Below, one piece after another: positions 1 to 8,436 of a stretch of DNA of 64,000 nt (its first letter is position 1; every line of letters begins with the position of its first letter). Origin of the DNA: Paractinoplanes lichenicola. Its GTDB lineage: Bacteria; Actinomycetota; Actinomycetes; Mycobacteriales; Micromonosporaceae. The DNA is taken from positions 350,066 through 414,065 of the forward strand of contig NZ_JAENHO010000011.1 of the NCBI RefSeq assembly GCF_016785085.1, given 5' to 3'. The notes under the pieces were generated by a model. That model was not told where the DNA came from. It did no database searches and saw nothing but the letters and a program-made list of their open reading frames with translations. The position numbers were made by a program, and so were the translations under genes.

Positions 1-991
1 TGGCGCCGCGGGGTGGGGCGGTCGACTTGCGGACCACCAGCCGCACCGGGAGCACGAGGGGCCGGCCGCTCGTCCGGGCGCCCTGGGCCACCGCGATGCA
101 GTTCTGCATGCCCGTGAAGCCCATCCGGTAGAGCGGCGACGCGATCGTCGTGAGCTGGGGCTCCACCAGCTCGTCGAAGATGATGTTGTCGAAGCCGACC
201 ACGCTGACCTGCTCGGGAACGGCTACGCCGAGGCGGCTCAGCCCCTTGACGATGCCGATCGCGAGCTGATCGTTGTAGGCCTGCACGGCCGTCGAGTCCG
301 TCTCGGCCACGCGCAGCGCCGCGCTGATCCCGGCCAGCACCGTCGGCTCGTTAGGTCCGAGCCTGCGCGCCTCCAGCCCGAGGTCGGCCGCGGCCTGCCG
401 CAACGACCGCCACCGGACGCCGTCCGACCAGCTCGTCTCCGGCCCCGCCACGTACGTGATGCGCTCATGACCGAGAGCCGCCAGATGCTCGACCGCGCGC
501 CGGATGCCCCGCTCGGCGTCGTTGAGCACGCAGTTCGCCTCCGGGATGATCCGGTTGAGCAGCACGACGGCCTTCTGCTTGGCGACCATCCGCAGCGCCG
601 AGTCGGTCATCCGCGAACTGGCGATCACCACCCCGTCGACCTGGGCCAGCTCCTGCTCGATGGTCTGCCGTTCCACCTTCGGCGACTCGTTCGTGTGCGA
701 CAGGATCAGCTGATAGCCGGCCTCGCGCGCCGCCTCGTACGCCCCCTTGATGATGTCGCCGTAGAACGGGTTGGTCACGTCGGCGACCACCAGCGCGATC
801 GCGTTCCGCACGACCCCCGGGCCGGGCCGCCGGGCCTGCGCCCCCGTCCGGTAGCCCAGCTTCTCGGCCGCCTCGAAGATCTTCTGCGCGGTCTCCGCGT
901 TGACCCGGCCGGGCCGGGCGTAGGCCCGCGAAACGGTGGAGGCGGCCACCCCCGCCTCCCGCGCCACGTCGTAGATAGTCGGGCGGTTCAT
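1..991 (-). CDS. LacI-family transcriptional regulator (3' end outside window)
   Basis: Sugar-responsive DNA-binding repressor. The N-terminus reads MNRPTIYDVAREAGV followed by ASTVSRAYA, the classic LacI helix-turn-helix plus hinge, then a periplasmic-binding-protein-like ligand domain with the motifs NPFYGDIIKGA, VDGVVIASSR and VVGFDN. The frame stays open to base 1, with about 330 codons visible; LacI proteins are usually 330-350 residues, so only a few C-terminal residues are missing. The ATG at 991 lies 7 nt after a TAACAT -10 box, which suggests a leaderless mRNA. The divergent neighbour is a secreted protein, so no sugar target can be named. Family call is firm; effector unknown. Confidence 0.93.
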   Translation of the reverse strand, partial: MNRPTIYDVAREAGVAASTVSRAYARPGRVNAETAQKIFEAAEKLGYRTGAQARRPGPGVVRNAIALVVADVTNPFYGDIIKGAYEAAREAGYQLILSHTNESPKVERQTIEQELAQVDGVVIASSRMTDSALRMVAKQKAVVLLNRIIPEANCVLNDAERGIRRAVEHLAALGHERITYVAGPETSWSDGVRWRSLRQAAADLGLEARRLGPNEPTVLAGISAALRVAETDSTAVQAYNDQLAIGIVKGLSRLGVAVPEQVSVVGFDNIIFDELVEPQLTTIASPLYRMGFTGMQNCIAVAQGARTSGRPLVLPVRLVVRKSTAPPRGA

Positions 992-998
992 GTCCAGG

Positions 999-1004
999 AT
1001 GTTA
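999..1004 (-). promoter_or_regulatory. -10 box of leaderless promoter for the LacI gene
   Basis: On the minus strand TAACAT is followed by 7 nt and then the ATG at 991. No Shine-Dalgarno sequence intervenes, so transcription probably starts at or next to the start codon. No convincing -35 box is visible. Confidence 0.5.
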
Positions 1005-1118
1005 AATCCGCGGGCCCTCACGAAACAGCCCCGCCGCCCGTCGCGGTTGTCCCCCGGTGGTTGATCCCTGACATAGTCGGGTCCAGCGGTTTGGTTCCAG
1101 GAGGTTGAATCGGTCATC

Positions 1119-2180
1119 GTGCGCGTCCTCACAGTTGCCGTCCTGGCCGTCCCGCTCCTCGCCGTTCCCGCTCCTGCCGCCGTCGCCTCCAGCCGGCAGG
1201 CGGCGACGGTCTGCACCGTGCGTGACGAGCGGCTCGACGAGCTGTCCGGAATGGTGGCCGTCGGCTCCGGCTACGTCGTCGTCAACGACGGTTCCGACTT
1301 CGCCGAACGCCGGAAGGTCTTCTTCCTGAACGCGGCCTGCAAGGTGACGAGGACGGTGTCATATCCGTCGCGCCCGCGGGACACCGAGGACCTGGCTCGC
1401 GGCACCGACGGCACGCTCTGGGTCGGCGACATCGGGGACAACAGCGGCAGCCGCAGCTCGATCGCGGTCTGGAAGCTGGGACCCGGGGCGAAGAGCCCGG
1501 CCCTGTTCCGCATGTCGTACCCGGACGGCGCCCGCGACGCCGAGGCCATGCTGGTGACGGCCGGCAACACGCCCGTCGTCGTGTCGAAGGAGGGCGGAAC
1601 GGCCGGCCTCTACGTGCCGACCGGCCCGCTGAGCCGCAAATCCACCACGCCGATGCGCAAGGCCGGCGAAGTCACCCTTCCCACCACCACGACGAGCAAC
1701 CCGTTCTCGTTCCTGGGCCGCGCCGTGATCACCGGCGCCGCCGCCTCACCCGACGGCCGCCACGTGGTCCTGCGCACCTACGCCGACGCCTTCGAGTTCG
1801 ACGTCCCCGACGGCGACGTGATCCGGGCCCTGACCACCGGGCAGCCCCGCCAGATCCCGCTGCCGGACGAGCCCCAGGGCGAGGCGATCACCTACAGCGC
1901 GGACGGACGCTCCCTGCTCACCGTCTCCGAAGCGTCCGGCGAGTCCGCGGCCAAACCCCAGATCCTCCGGTACGCCCTCCCGGACCGCCCCGCCGTTACG
2001 TCGGAGCAACCCGCCGAAGCGCCGTCCCCGACGCCCAGCGGCGGCCCTCGCACGGTCGCGGCCGAGGACTCACCACCGTTCGACTACATCACCGTGGTGG
2101 TCGGCCTGATCGCCGTCCTGGCCCTGCTCCTGGCCGGGATCGCCTTCGCCCTGTCCCGCCGAGCACGACGCGGCCGGTGA
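1119..2180 (+). CDS. Secreted/membrane-anchored beta-propeller-like protein
   Basis: 353 residues starting at GTG 1119, with AGGAGG-like sequence at about 1100-1105, a rather long spacing. It has a signal peptide ending near PAAVASS (about residue 24), a middle region with propeller-like strands such as DTEDLARGTDGTLWVGDIGDN and ASPDGRHVVLRTYADAFEF, a Pro/Ser/Thr-rich linker near 290-315, and a C-terminal membrane helix (about 323-345) followed by RRARRGR. This predicts an extracytoplasmic domain held by a C-terminal anchor. No catalytic motif is evident, so function is unknown. Its stop codon lies inside the first copy of a tandem repeat. Divergent from the LacI gene. Confidence 0.85.
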   Translation: MRVLTVAVLAVPLLAVPAPAAVASSRQAATVCTVRDERLDELSGMVAVGSGYVVVNDGSDFAERRKVFFLNAACKVTRTVSYPSRPRDTEDLARGTDGTLWVGDIGDNSGSRSSIAVWKLGPGAKSPALFRMSYPDGARDAEAMLVTAGNTPVVVSKEGGTAGLYVPTGPLSRKSTTPMRKAGEVTLPTTTTSNPFSFLGRAVITGAAASPDGRHVVLRTYADAFEFDVPDGDVIRALTTGQPRQIPLPDEPQGEAITYSADGRSLLTVSEASGESAAKPQILRYALPDRPAVTSEQPAEAPSPTPSGGPRTVAAEDSPPFDYITVVVGLIAVLALLLAGIAFALSRRARRGR

Positions 2181-2312
2181 AAGGGGGCGGCCGGTGAAAG
2201 AGGGCAGCTGGGAAACGAAGGGCGGCCGGTAGAAGAGGGCAGCTGTTAAAAGAGGGCAGCTGGTAAGAGGGCAGCCGGTAAGGGTAGGAGGCGCCAGTAA
2301 GGGTAGGAGGCG
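2170..2312. repeat. Degenerate tandem repeats overlapping the stop of the preceding gene
   Basis: Short direct repeats alternate between GCGGCCGGTGAAAG-like and GAGGGCAGCTGGTAA-like units, ending in two copies of a GTAAGGGTAGGAGGCG unit. The first copy contains the TGA at 2178-2180. The array fills the gap between two convergent genes and carries no open reading frame worth calling. Confidence 0.75.
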
Positions 2313-2366
2313 GCTCACGCAGCCTCGCGCAAGGTGTGACCTGCGACGACGGAGGGCGGTTCGGAC

Positions 2367-2576
2367 TCAGTCGGGCTTGGTGCGGCGGATCCTGCGCATG
2401 AGCATGGACAGCACGCCGTAGCCGGAGCCGATGTTGCCCGTCGCGACGCCGGCCGCGGTGCCCATGAAGAGCGCGTTCGCGCAGTCCGGGCAAACCTCGC
2501 GGCCCGTCACCGTCTTCTGGAACGGCTGCTTCACCCGTCGCTTGCAATCCGGACAGTCACGTCCTCCGAACGCCAT
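2367..2576 (-). CDS. Small zinc-ribbon protein
   Basis: 69 residues from ATG 2576. Two CPDC knuckles (Cys8/Cys11 and Cys29/Cys32) form a C-x2-C-x17-C-x2-C zinc ribbon. The second half is Gly/Ala-rich and could be a short membrane-associated helix, ending in RRIRRTKPD. Its first 46 bases overlap the 3' end of the upstream PH-like gene in another frame, so the two are probably translationally coupled. Function unknown. Confidence 0.7.
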   Translation of the reverse strand: MAFGGRDCPDCKRRVKQPFQKTVTGREVCPDCANALFMGTAAGVATGNIGSGYGVLSMLMRRIRRTKPD

Positions 2577-3145
2577 GCGCCACCTCCGAACGTGTGATGT
2601 GAGAGCCCGGCGCGGATGGCCGGCTCGTTCAGCCCGGCGAGCGGCATCCGGAACCGCAGCTCGCCACGAAGGCGCTTGCAGGGTGCACGCCGGCCGGCCC
2701 GGTCGACGGGCACGATTCGCGCACCTTCGGACGCGCTGACGAACACGTCGAGCATTGTGATCGGCCACCAGGCGCGCATCCGGATGCGCGTCACCGCGTC
2801 GTACGGCACGACGACTCCGTCGCAGCGTGCGGCGGCCAGCTCGATGCGGTCCGGCGCGAAGGTCAGCACCGGCGGCCGCTTGCGGGCCGCGAGGAACGAG
2901 AAGCCCGTGAAGAAGACCGTGTAGGTGACCGGGTAGACGACCGCGAACACCACGGACGGAAGGTTCCACCGGCCGAGCACCGCGGAGTAGAACAGCCAGA
3001 TGGCGATCAGTCCCAGCGCGGAGGCCAGGACGGCCAGGCCGACGCAAGCGAGCAGGAAACGCCAAGGTGACCACGCACGCCCGGCCGATTGCCACTCATC
3101 GCTGCTCACGGTCAGATCATGACAGCCTCGCGCACGTATGAGCAT
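2531..3145 (-). CDS. Membrane protein with PH-like/YcxB-like domain
   Basis: Two adjacent membrane helices lie in the first half (RFLLACVGLAVLASALGLIAI and VFAVVYPVTYTVFF regions). A cytoplasmic domain follows that resembles bacterial PH-like domains (LTFAPDRIEL, then VPYDAVTRIRMR). Start choice is uncertain: ATG 3145 has AGGAGG only 3 nt upstream, while GTG 3109 gives a protein 12 residues shorter. The 3' end overlaps the zinc-ribbon gene by 46 bp. Function unknown; possibly a small two-gene membrane module. Confidence 0.65.
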   Translation of the reverse strand: MLIRARGCHDLTVSSDEWQSAGRAWSPWRFLLACVGLAVLASALGLIAIWLFYSAVLGRWNLPSVVFAVVYPVTYTVFFTGFSFLAARKRPPVLTFAPDRIELAAARCDGVVVPYDAVTRIRMRAWWPITMLDVFVSASEGARIVPVDRAGRRAPCKRLRGELRFRMPLAGLNEPAIRAGLSHHTFGGGAWRSEDVTVRIASDG

Positions 3146-3273
3146 CGGCCTCCTGTCGGATCCGGGACACGGGAGGCTGATTCGACCGACTTCGCTCACC
3201 GGCTCACAGCGGACTCACAGGCTTACGGCTTCGATGGGCGAACGTCCATTCGGAGCGCACTGGGGGGTTTGTT

Positions 3274-4758
3274 GTGGGACGGGCACGTAGGTGGGGGCTC
3301 GCCGCCGTCGCGGGAGTCATGCCGGCGGCGCTGGCGTTCGCCGGGATCCAGGTGGCCGACGCGGCCACCAACGACGGCGTCAAGCTGGTGTCGGCGGGCA
3401 AGAACATCAAGGCCGAACGGTACGACAACGGGGACGGCTTCGCGGTCGACCTCGACCTCGGTCTCAACATCATCGCAGGTCAGGAGCCGCTCGAGATCAG
3501 GGCGAGCCGGAAGTCGTACGCGGATCCGATCGTGGCCCACCTGGTCACGAAGAAGGGGAACGTGACGCTGCCCAAGGCGCTCGTCACGGACCTCTACACG
3601 CTCAAGCAGTTCACCACGGTGACGATCAAGAACGCCAAGGGCGCCGTGGTCAAGCGCTACTGGACGAACTTCTGCCCCAACTCGTACGACTCGGTGCGCA
3701 CCCGCCCCGACGCGCCGGCCCAGTCGCCGTACCCGATGGGCTGCCCCTCCGGGAACCCGTTCACGCTCGGCACGGTGTGGGGCGTGCAGGCGGGCTGGAA
3801 CGCCAAGACGAGCGATGTGCCCACTCATGGCAAGGCGTTCGACCTGCCGCCCGGGAAGTACTCGGTCGGCGTCACCGTCAACCCCCCGTACCAGAAGCTC
3901 TTGAATCTGACCGCCAAGGACGCGACCGTCGCGCTCAACTTGACCGTGGTCAAGGGGTCCGTCGAGAAGGAAGCGCGCACAAACGCGCATCAGCACGGTC
4001 AGCAGGTGTCCGAGACGCACTCCGAATATCGGGTGCCGGCGAAGCGGCCCACCGCCCGTGCGGCCGCGCCGGCGAGCGGTCCGCGGCCCGACCTGCGCTC
4101 GCTGCCCGCCTGGGGCATCTCGATCAGCAAGGGCGCCAAGAGCAAGTGGTACGTCAACTTCGGCGCGACGGTCTGGAACGCGGGCGACTCGCCGCTGCTG
4201 GTCGACGGCTTCCGGCGTAGCGGGCAGGGCCTGATGGACGCCTACCAGTACTTCTTCGACGCCCAGGGCAACCAGGTCGGCGCCGTGCCGGCCGGGACGA
4301 TGGAGTGGGACCCGCGCGCCGGGCACAACCACTGGCACTTCACCGACTTCGCGCAGTACAACCTGCTCAAGTCCGACCAGAAGCAGGTCGCGCGCAGCGG
4401 CAAGGAAGCGTTCTGCCTGGCCAACACCGATCAGGTCGACTACACGATCCCGCTCGCGAAGTGGCGTCCGTTCAACACCGATCTCGAGACGTCGTGCGGC
4501 ATGCAGAACTCGGTAGGCGTGCGCGAAGTGCTCGACATCGGCAACGGCGACACCTACACGCAGGATCGGCCGGGACAGTCGTTCGACGTGACGTCGCTGC
4601 CCAACGGCACCTACTACATCCAGGTCAAGGCGAACCCGGCCGGCAAGCTGAGCGAGCGGAGCACCGGGAACAACACGTCCGTCCGCAAGATCGTGCTCGG
4701 CGGCACGGCGAAGAAGCGGACTCTCACCGTGCCGCCGGTCAACGGCATCAAGGGCTGA
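3274..4758 (+). CDS. Secreted lysyl-oxidase-family protein
   Basis: 494 residues from GTG 3274, preceded by a GGGGGG-rich ribosome site. The signal peptide ends near VADAATN (about residue 31). The N-terminal half is a beta-rich domain. The C-terminal half (about 270-490) carries the prokaryotic lysyl-oxidase signature: WNAGDSPLLVDG, then HNHWHFTDFAQYNLL with the histidines expected to bind copper, then KEAFCL and TYYIQVKANP. Family members oxidise lysine side chains in a copper-dependent reaction; cofactor formation here is inferred. Cysteines in CPNSYD, MGCPSG and ETSCGM may form disulfides. Acts outside the cell. Convergent with the acyltransferase, with only 4 bp between stop codons. Confidence 0.85.
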   Translation: MGRARRWGLAAVAGVMPAALAFAGIQVADAATNDGVKLVSAGKNIKAERYDNGDGFAVDLDLGLNIIAGQEPLEIRASRKSYADPIVAHLVTKKGNVTLPKALVTDLYTLKQFTTVTIKNAKGAVVKRYWTNFCPNSYDSVRTRPDAPAQSPYPMGCPSGNPFTLGTVWGVQAGWNAKTSDVPTHGKAFDLPPGKYSVGVTVNPPYQKLLNLTAKDATVALNLTVVKGSVEKEARTNAHQHGQQVSETHSEYRVPAKRPTARAAAPASGPRPDLRSLPAWGISISKGAKSKWYVNFGATVWNAGDSPLLVDGFRRSGQGLMDAYQYFFDAQGNQVGAVPAGTMEWDPRAGHNHWHFTDFAQYNLLKSDQKQVARSGKEAFCLANTDQVDYTIPLAKWRPFNTDLETSCGMQNSVGVREVLDIGNGDTYTQDRPGQSFDVTSLPNGTYYIQVKANPAGKLSERSTGNNTSVRKIVLGGTAKKRTLTVPPVNGIKG

Positions 4759-4768
4759 GGGTTCAGCC
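4753..4768. terminator. Small bidirectional hairpin holding both stop codons
   Basis: GGCTGA-GGGT-TCAGCC is a perfect 6-bp stem. The TGA of the plus-strand gene and the TGA of the minus-strand gene are the two arms. It is short and lacks a T-tract, so termination strength is uncertain. Confidence 0.45.
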
Positions 4769-6064
4769 GGCCCGCGGTGGCTGGTCCGGGTCGAATCCCT
4801 CGACCCGGGCGGCACCGCGGGCCGACGACGAGCCGTAGACCGTGCCTCCCGCCGGGCGGGCGGGCCCGGCCTGGGGAACAGCTTGCCGGGGTGCCTCCGT
4901 ACGGAGGCTGGGGTTGATCTCGGTGTTGATCGGGACGGCGGGACCGCCCGCGCCGGCCAGCGCGGGAGTGGCGAGCCGCGGCCACAGCGACGCCTTGCGC
5001 TTCGCCGACACGTCCTCGACCCAGCCGAAGACGAGCACCGCCCCGAGCACCATGACCGTCTCGAGCACGAGCATCCAGACGATGTACTGGAACGTCGCCC
5101 ACGGCACCTGGTAGTGCTCGAGCACGGCCGCCCCGACGGTGATGAGCGGGAAGTGCCACAGGTAGATCGTGATGGCGCGCGCGTTGATGACCCGGACCGA
5201 CTCGGACAGCCACTTCACCTTGTCGAGCACGGCCATGGTCGGACGGAAGCGCAGCACGATCAACACAAAGGCGAGAGACCACAGCGTACGGGCGATGGGC
5301 TCTTCGTTGAGGTCGAAGCCCCACGCCGTCGGGTGCGTGAACAACCAGTACAGGCCGATGCCACCGATCACCGCGGTGACCGCCACCCAGACCGCGACCG
5401 GCAGCCGGTGCAGTCGTCCGTCGCGATGCGCGAAGCCGGCCATCCAGCACGCGGCGTAGGTGACGAAGTCCCACATGATGCCGTCGATCGGGTCGGGCAG
5501 GCGGAAACCGGTCACGTGCAACACGGCGAGCACGGCCAGCGGCGCGGCCACGACGACCCAGCCGAGCTTCTTGTACGCGAAGTACAGGATCGGCGAGACC
5601 AGCACGAAGATCAGGTAGGCCCGGAGATACCAGAGGACCTCCCAGAACGGCTCGCCCCACGAGCTGCCCGGCGGGTCCTCCAGCGGGAACAGCCAGAAGA
5701 CCAGGTTGAGCTTGTGCAGCGGGTGGTCCGGGTCGCTGGTCGACCAGCCGTGCCAGAACATCAACGGCAGCGCCACCGCGGCGAACGTCCAGAGCGCCGG
5801 CAGCAGCCGCCGGATGCGCGACCAGACGGCCTTGCGCGCACCGCCCTTGGCGAGCGACGCGGCCATGAGCGAACCGGCGATGGCGAACATGACGCCCATC
5901 GCGGGCAGCACATACGTCAGCCAGGCCCAGCCGAATGCGTGGTAGACGACCACCCGGACGATCGCCAGTGCGCGCAGACTGTCGATGTAGCGATTGCGGT
6001 TCGACGCCGGAGCCGGGGGCTTCTCCTGGACAGCGGGCGCCGCTGTGACGGGACTTGCAGACAT
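4763..6064 (-). CDS. Acyltransferase-3 family membrane protein
   Basis: 433 residues from ATG 6064, chosen because GGAGG lies 8 nt upstream; an in-frame GTG at 6082 is the alternative. About ten membrane helices, beginning with the family motif RYIDSLRALAIVRVVVYHAFGWAW (Arg and His of the R/H motif are visible within it). Acyltransferase-3 proteins move acetyl or other acyl groups onto sugars, lipids or antibiotics at the membrane. The C-terminal 70 residues are cytoplasmic, Pro/Ala-rich and low complexity. A TATACT -10 box occurs at 6120-6125 on the minus strand. Substrate cannot be inferred. Confidence 0.88.
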   Translation of the reverse strand: MSASPVTAAPAVQEKPPAPASNRNRYIDSLRALAIVRVVVYHAFGWAWLTYVLPAMGVMFAIAGSLMAASLAKGGARKAVWSRIRRLLPALWTFAAVALPLMFWHGWSTSDPDHPLHKLNLVFWLFPLEDPPGSSWGEPFWEVLWYLRAYLIFVLVSPILYFAYKKLGWVVVAAPLAVLAVLHVTGFRLPDPIDGIMWDFVTYAACWMAGFAHRDGRLHRLPVAVWVAVTAVIGGIGLYWLFTHPTAWGFDLNEEPIARTLWSLAFVLIVLRFRPTMAVLDKVKWLSESVRVINARAITIYLWHFPLITVGAAVLEHYQVPWATFQYIVWMLVLETVMVLGAVLVFGWVEDVSAKRKASLWPRLATPALAGAGGPAVPINTEINPSLRTEAPRQAVPQAGPARPAGGTVYGSSSARGAARVEGFDPDQPPRAG

Positions 6065-6175
6065 GGATGAGGCCTCCGCCACGGTCGCGCTATTACACAG
6101 CCTTCGTACAGGATCATGGAGTATAGGGACGCGTAAACCACCCGTCCGGTCAGGCCTGGTGGGCCGACCGGGGGC

Positions 6176-6667
6176 CTATTTCCAGAAGCCTCTATGCACG
6201 TCAGCAGCACTGGCGAGCGCGGCCGGCCCGTCGATCACAATCGGCCGTCCGCCACGAGCGAAGACTTCCCGCGACGACAGCCGCAGCGGGGGCACGCCGT
6301 CCTCGTCGTCGACCATCGCGCCGAGCTCGTCGGACGAGAAGGCGAACACCATCCGCCCGATTCCGGACCAATAGATCGCACCCGCGCACATCGCGCACGG
6401 TTCGGTGCTCGTATAAAGGGTGCTTTCGCTCAGCACGGCCAATTCCCAGCTGCCGGTCACCCGGACCAGATTGGTCTCGGCATGTCCGGTCGGGTCGGCC
6501 TGGGTGACCGTCGAATTCATCGCCTCGGCCACGTTTCCGGCCGGCCCCACGAGCAGGGCGCCGAAGGGATGGTCCCCGCGTTTGCGGGCGTCCCAGGCGA
6601 GGGCCACCGCCCTTTCCAGATACGACTCGTCGATCGCCGAAATGGCACTGGACGTCACGAAAGTCAT
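6176..6667 (-). CDS. Nucleoside/guanine deaminase, CDA-fold
   Basis: 163 residues from ATG 6667 with GGGAGG just upstream. Zinc-dependent deaminase signature: HAE (the zinc His and catalytic Glu) in PTGHAETN, and PCAMCAGA providing the two zinc cysteines. Length and the GDHPFGALLV start match bacterial guanine/nucleoside deaminases rather than TadA, which would normally carry a different C-terminus. Cytoplasmic purine salvage is the likely role. Ends with FWK, common in this subfamily. Confidence 0.88.
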   Translation of the reverse strand: MTFVTSSAISAIDESYLERAVALAWDARKRGDHPFGALLVGPAGNVAEAMNSTVTQADPTGHAETNLVRVTGSWELAVLSESTLYTSTEPCAMCAGAIYWSGIGRMVFAFSSDELGAMVDDEDGVPPLRLSSREVFARGGRPIVIDGPAALASAADVHRGFWK

Positions 6668-6807
6668 CCGACCTCCCCGTTCTCTCGCACTCTAGCCAGT
6701 TCCGCGATCAAGTCCACGGCCGTCGCCGCGCCGCACGAGGCCGGCCGCGATCCCCGCCGACGACCGTGACGAGCAACGCGCGCATCGACCCACTCCTCCG
6801 GCGGAAC

Positions 6808-6830
6808 GTGTCGTACCCCCGGACTAGCTT
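6808..6830 (+). promoter_or_regulatory. DNA-damage (PafBC/RecA-NDp)-type promoter candidate
   Basis: GTGTCGTAC, then 8 nt, then TAGCTT. This matches the layout of the LexA-independent actinobacterial damage promoter TTGTCRGTG-N8-TANNNT at the 5' half (one mismatch in TTGTC), the spacing and the -10, but has TAC where the published consensus has GTG. A near-identical element occurs at 15639-15661. The downstream 13 bases CTTGAGCGACGAG recur exactly at 19303-19315. Confidence 0.5.
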
Positions 6831-6898
6831 GAGCGACGAGTCCCGAGGGGCGCATCGGCTCACCGGTCGAGAGCGTCCGCCGAAGGAGGCGAACATCC

Positions 6899-7268
6899 AT
6901 GGCAGTCACCGGACGCATGATCGCCGAGGGCCTGCGGCCCGGCGCCGAGTTCGCGCCGCCGCACACGCGCATCGTCAAGGTGCTGCGGGTCGACGTGGGC
7001 GACTCGGCCGGTCCGGGCCAGCCCCGGTTCTGGACGATCATCGACTTCGCGGCCGACGACGCCGACGCGGTCGCCACCGCCCTGGCCGAGACCCTCGACC
7101 CCCGACGGCGGCTGGTATGCCGACCTTCAGGACGGCGACGACCACGTGGTGGTGTTCGCGCACAAGGTGTTCCGCTACGCCCCGGCCGACCGCGCGACGT
7201 ATGAGGCCGCGGTCGCCTACGGGCGCAGCGTGGGCGTCCCCGAGCATCAACTCGACTGGGAGGGATGA
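6899..7268 (+). pseudogene. Frameshifted small conserved protein
   Basis: Starts at ATG 6899 with a strong AAGGAGG at 6883-6889. It reads MAVTGRMIAEGLRPGAE through FAADDADAVATALAETLD. At about 7100 a run of five C shifts the frame. With four C the reading continues PDGGWYADLQDGDDHVVVFAHKV and ends LDWEG-stop at 7268, giving about 122 residues with normal codon bias throughout. The uninterrupted frame instead ends at 7204 with an Arg-rich tail typical of a wrong frame. Either a sequencing error in the homopolymer or a real phase-variable/decaying gene. Function unknown. It lies behind a damage-type promoter. Confidence 0.7.
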
Positions 7269-7320
7269 ACTCGTCGGGCAGGCGACACCACGGCTCGCCC
7301 GGGGCCGCCACACTGACCGC

Positions 7321-8436
7321 ATGGGTGTGGATCTGGGCAGTGTGGAGTTCTACGCGGGGCCCTCCGTTCTCGGCGGGCCCGACGATCTCGACGCGGTGAT
7401 CCGGGAGTTCATCGCCGGTGCCACCGACACGTTGCTGATCGCCGTGCAGGAGGTTGACTCGCGCGCGGTCGCCGAGGCGATCCTGGCGGCCAAGGCGCGC
7501 AAGGTCAGCGTGCAGATCATTCTCGAGGGTGACTATCTGGTCGAGGATCCGCCGATCGCCGACCCGTGGAGCCTCAGCGGCGACAACGAGAACAACCGGG
7601 TCATCCACTCGGCGCTGCTCCGGGCCGGCGTCGACCTGGTCACCGACCTCAATCCGAAGATCTTCCACCAGAAGTTCATCGTGCGGGACCCGGGCGCGCC
7701 GACCGCGGCCGTGCTGACCGGGTCGACCAACTTCACGCTCACCGACACGGGCCAGAACCCGGTCGGCGGCCGGTCCGGCGGCAACAACCTCAACCATCTG
7801 CTGATCCTGCGCGGCCAGACGGCCACCAGCCTGTATCTGCGCGAGTTCGAGCGTCTGCGCAGCGGCACGTTCGGCGAGTTGCGGGAGCGGCGCGAGCCCC
7901 GGCCGCGCGAATTCCGGCTCGGCGGCATCCGGGTCAAGCCCATCTTCGCGCCGCATCAGGGGCCCGAGATGGAAATCATGAAGCAGATGCTCAAAGCCGA
8001 GCATCGCGTCGACTTCGCCATGTTCACCTTCGCGCAGTCGTCAGGCATCGACGACACCATGTTCTGGCTGCTAAAGGCCGGGATTCCGGTGCGCGGCGTG
8101 CTCGATCGGGGGCAGGGCAGCCAGGCGTGGTCGGCCACGATCCCGCTCAAGGAGCGAGGCGCGCAGCTGTTCGAGAACACGCCCGGCAACGGTGTGCGCA
8201 AGGTGCACCACAAGCTGATGGTGATCGACGAGCAGCTCGTGATCGTGGGCAGCTTCAACTACACCGCGCCCGCGGCGACCCTCAACGACGAGAACATCGT
8301 GGTGCTCGGCGACCTGGAGGAGAAGGACCCGGAGGCGATCGCCGCGCAGCGCCGGCTGGCCGCATACGTGCTCGAGGAGATCGACCGGATCATCGCGAAG
8401 CTGTCGCGGCCGGTCACCGCCGCCGGGGAGCGATGA
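7321..8436 (+). CDS. Phospholipase D-like protein with two HKD motifs
   Basis: 371 residues from ATG 7321. Two complete HxKx4D motifs are present: HQKFIVRD followed by GSTNFT, and HHKLMVID followed by GSFNYT. This is the full duplicated active site of the PLD superfamily, which includes phosphodiesterases acting on lipids and nucleases. No signal peptide or membrane segment is visible, so a cytoplasmic nuclease or phosphodiesterase is plausible. It follows a damage-promoter gene 52 bp upstream, but a shared transcript is not proven. The last 23 bp overlap the convergent response-regulator gene. Confidence 0.85.
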   Translation: MGVDLGSVEFYAGPSVLGGPDDLDAVIREFIAGATDTLLIAVQEVDSRAVAEAILAAKARKVSVQIILEGDYLVEDPPIADPWSLSGDNENNRVIHSALLRAGVDLVTDLNPKIFHQKFIVRDPGAPTAAVLTGSTNFTLTDTGQNPVGGRSGGNNLNHLLILRGQTATSLYLREFERLRSGTFGELRERREPRPREFRLGGIRVKPIFAPHQGPEMEIMKQMLKAEHRVDFAMFTFAQSSGIDDTMFWLLKAGIPVRGVLDRGQGSQAWSATIPLKERGAQLFENTPGNGVRKVHHKLMVIDEQLVIVGSFNYTAPAATLNDENIVVLGDLEEKDPEAIAAQRRLAAYVLEEIDRIIAKLSRPVTAAGER

